A stretch of DNA of 64,000 nt, taken from NCBI RefSeq assembly GCF_014333615.1, contig NZ_JACSCY010000008.1, positions 1 to 64,000 on the forward strand, in the 5' to 3' direction. The position numbers were made by a program, and so were the translations under genes. The DNA is from Hymenobacter citatus (GTDB lineage Bacteria; Bacteroidota; Bacteroidia; Cytophagales; Hymenobacteraceae). Of this stretch, positions 63,603 to 64,000 are shown piece by piece. The notes under the pieces were generated by a model. That model was given only the letters and a program-made list of their open reading frames with translations. It had not been told where the DNA came from and searched no databases. Each line of letters begins with the position of its first letter. Positions within the stretch are counted from its first letter, which is position 1.

Positions 63603-64000
63603 CTATACGTCCGTCTTCAGCAGCACAATCTGCGCCTTGTCAGCCGCGCTGATTTTGCGGCGAAACTCCACATAAGCCGGGTAGTCTGCCTTGGCGAAGC
63701 GCGTACGGGGCATTTGCAGCTGACGCACATACTGCAACGTACCATCAGGCAGAGTACGCAGCTGGGCTGAGTACGTGCCGAAAGCCGTGGTAAGCTGCAC
63801 TGGCGCCGGCAGGTTTTCGGGTTGTAGCCCAGCCGGCACATGAATGCGTACCGTATCGGCGTAGGTGTAGGCGTGGCTCAGCCACACATCTGACTGGCGG
63901 CCGCCCACCGGCACAGCCATGGCGGGTAGGCGACTGAGTAGGTTGGGCGCCAGAAACAGGCGCTTGCCACTCACCGACGCGAAAGTAGGCAGCGTAAGGT
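63603..64000 (-). CDS. C-terminal part of a DUF3857/transglutaminase-like protein (partial)
   Basis: The gene's 5' end is beyond the window; 132 codons are visible. The frame is open to the edge, so an inner GTG at 63974 is not its start. The C-terminal beta-sandwich (YADTVRIHVPAGLQPENLPA, LQYVRQLQMPRTRFAKADYP) resembles the last domain of DUF3857 proteins, which carry a transglutaminase-like core. Probably periplasmic. No more can be said without the missing part. Confidence 0.65.
   Translation of the reverse strand, partial: LTLPTFASVSGKRLFLAPNLLSRLPAMAVPVGGRQSDVWLSHAYTYADTVRIHVPAGLQPENLPAPVQLTTAFGTYSAQLRTLPDGTLQYVRQLQMPRTRFAKADYPAYVEFRRKISAADKAQIVLLKTDV

Overview
This window looks like chromosomal core DNA from a GC-rich Bacteroidetes bacterium of the Hymenobacter type (Cytophagales). 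The main reasons are: promoter -7 boxes of the Bacteroidetes form TAnnTTTG ahead of many genes; a secreted metalloprotease ending in a type IX secretion (T9SS) sorting domain; Bacteroidetes-type genes such as an IPExxxVDY-family protein beside pyk and acpP, a split atpDC pair, and DUF3050; and intergenic gaps packed with long inverted repeats. The genus is inferred from overall style; no rRNA gene is present to confirm it.

Layout. 1-3.7 kb: threonine synthase and an ammonium transporter. 3.9-7.7 kb: a minus-strand operon of a TPR-AAA+ ATPase with a Vps4/Msp1-like pore loop, plus two related TPR proteins anchored in the membrane. I know of no characterised system with this make-up, and it is the best candidate for something undescribed. 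7.8-13.3 kb: small proteins, endonuclease III, an SpoU-type RNA methyltransferase, NagA and acylphosphatase. 13.4-25 kb: TypA, a lipoprotein MsrB, a DUF3050 protein, a lysine-rich protein, MetRS, Pth, L25, a secreted CocE-type hydrolase, Prs and tRNA-Gln. 25.4-28.6 kb: atpD, atpC and a Cys/Met PLP enzyme. 28.7-32.3 kb: a YitT protein and a three-gene sugar operon (PglC/PglD/PglE-like). 32.4-40.2 kb: IspE, a DMT transporter, LptG/F, Tgt, a glycosyltransferase with an overlapping sigma factor, RsmG and a TonB-domain protein. 40.4-46.8 kb: a YheT-type hydrolase, S20, pyruvate kinase, the IPExxxVDY protein, AcpP, FabF and RNase III. 47-53 kb: the oxidative pentose phosphate set gnd-zwf-pgl, then NAD synthetase. 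53.1-56.5 kb: a sigma/anti-sigma-like pair, Lgt, a lipoprotein and YidD. 56.6-59.6 kb: an outer-membrane protein overlapping a helix-hairpin-helix barrel protein. 59.8-64 kb: the T9SS metalloprotease and the C-terminal end of a DUF3857-type protein.

The most distinctive non-coding feature is the repeat content. Eight copies of one long palindrome (arms containing TCATCCTGAG and GAAGGACCTT, with a conserved asymmetric centre), three of a second family and one of a third sit almost only in gaps between genes. A short hairpin beginning TAGGGGCGCC supplies the TAG stop codon of four genes. Arms of the GTGAAATGGTGAG type end exactly at start or stop codons. A 41-bp perfect hairpin lies between the tgt promoter and its start, and a 50-bp perfect inverted repeat frames the rpsT/pyk terminator.

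Several starts were moved from the longest open frame to an inner ATG on the basis of signal peptides, family N-termini or -7 boxes; each such choice is explained in its entry.
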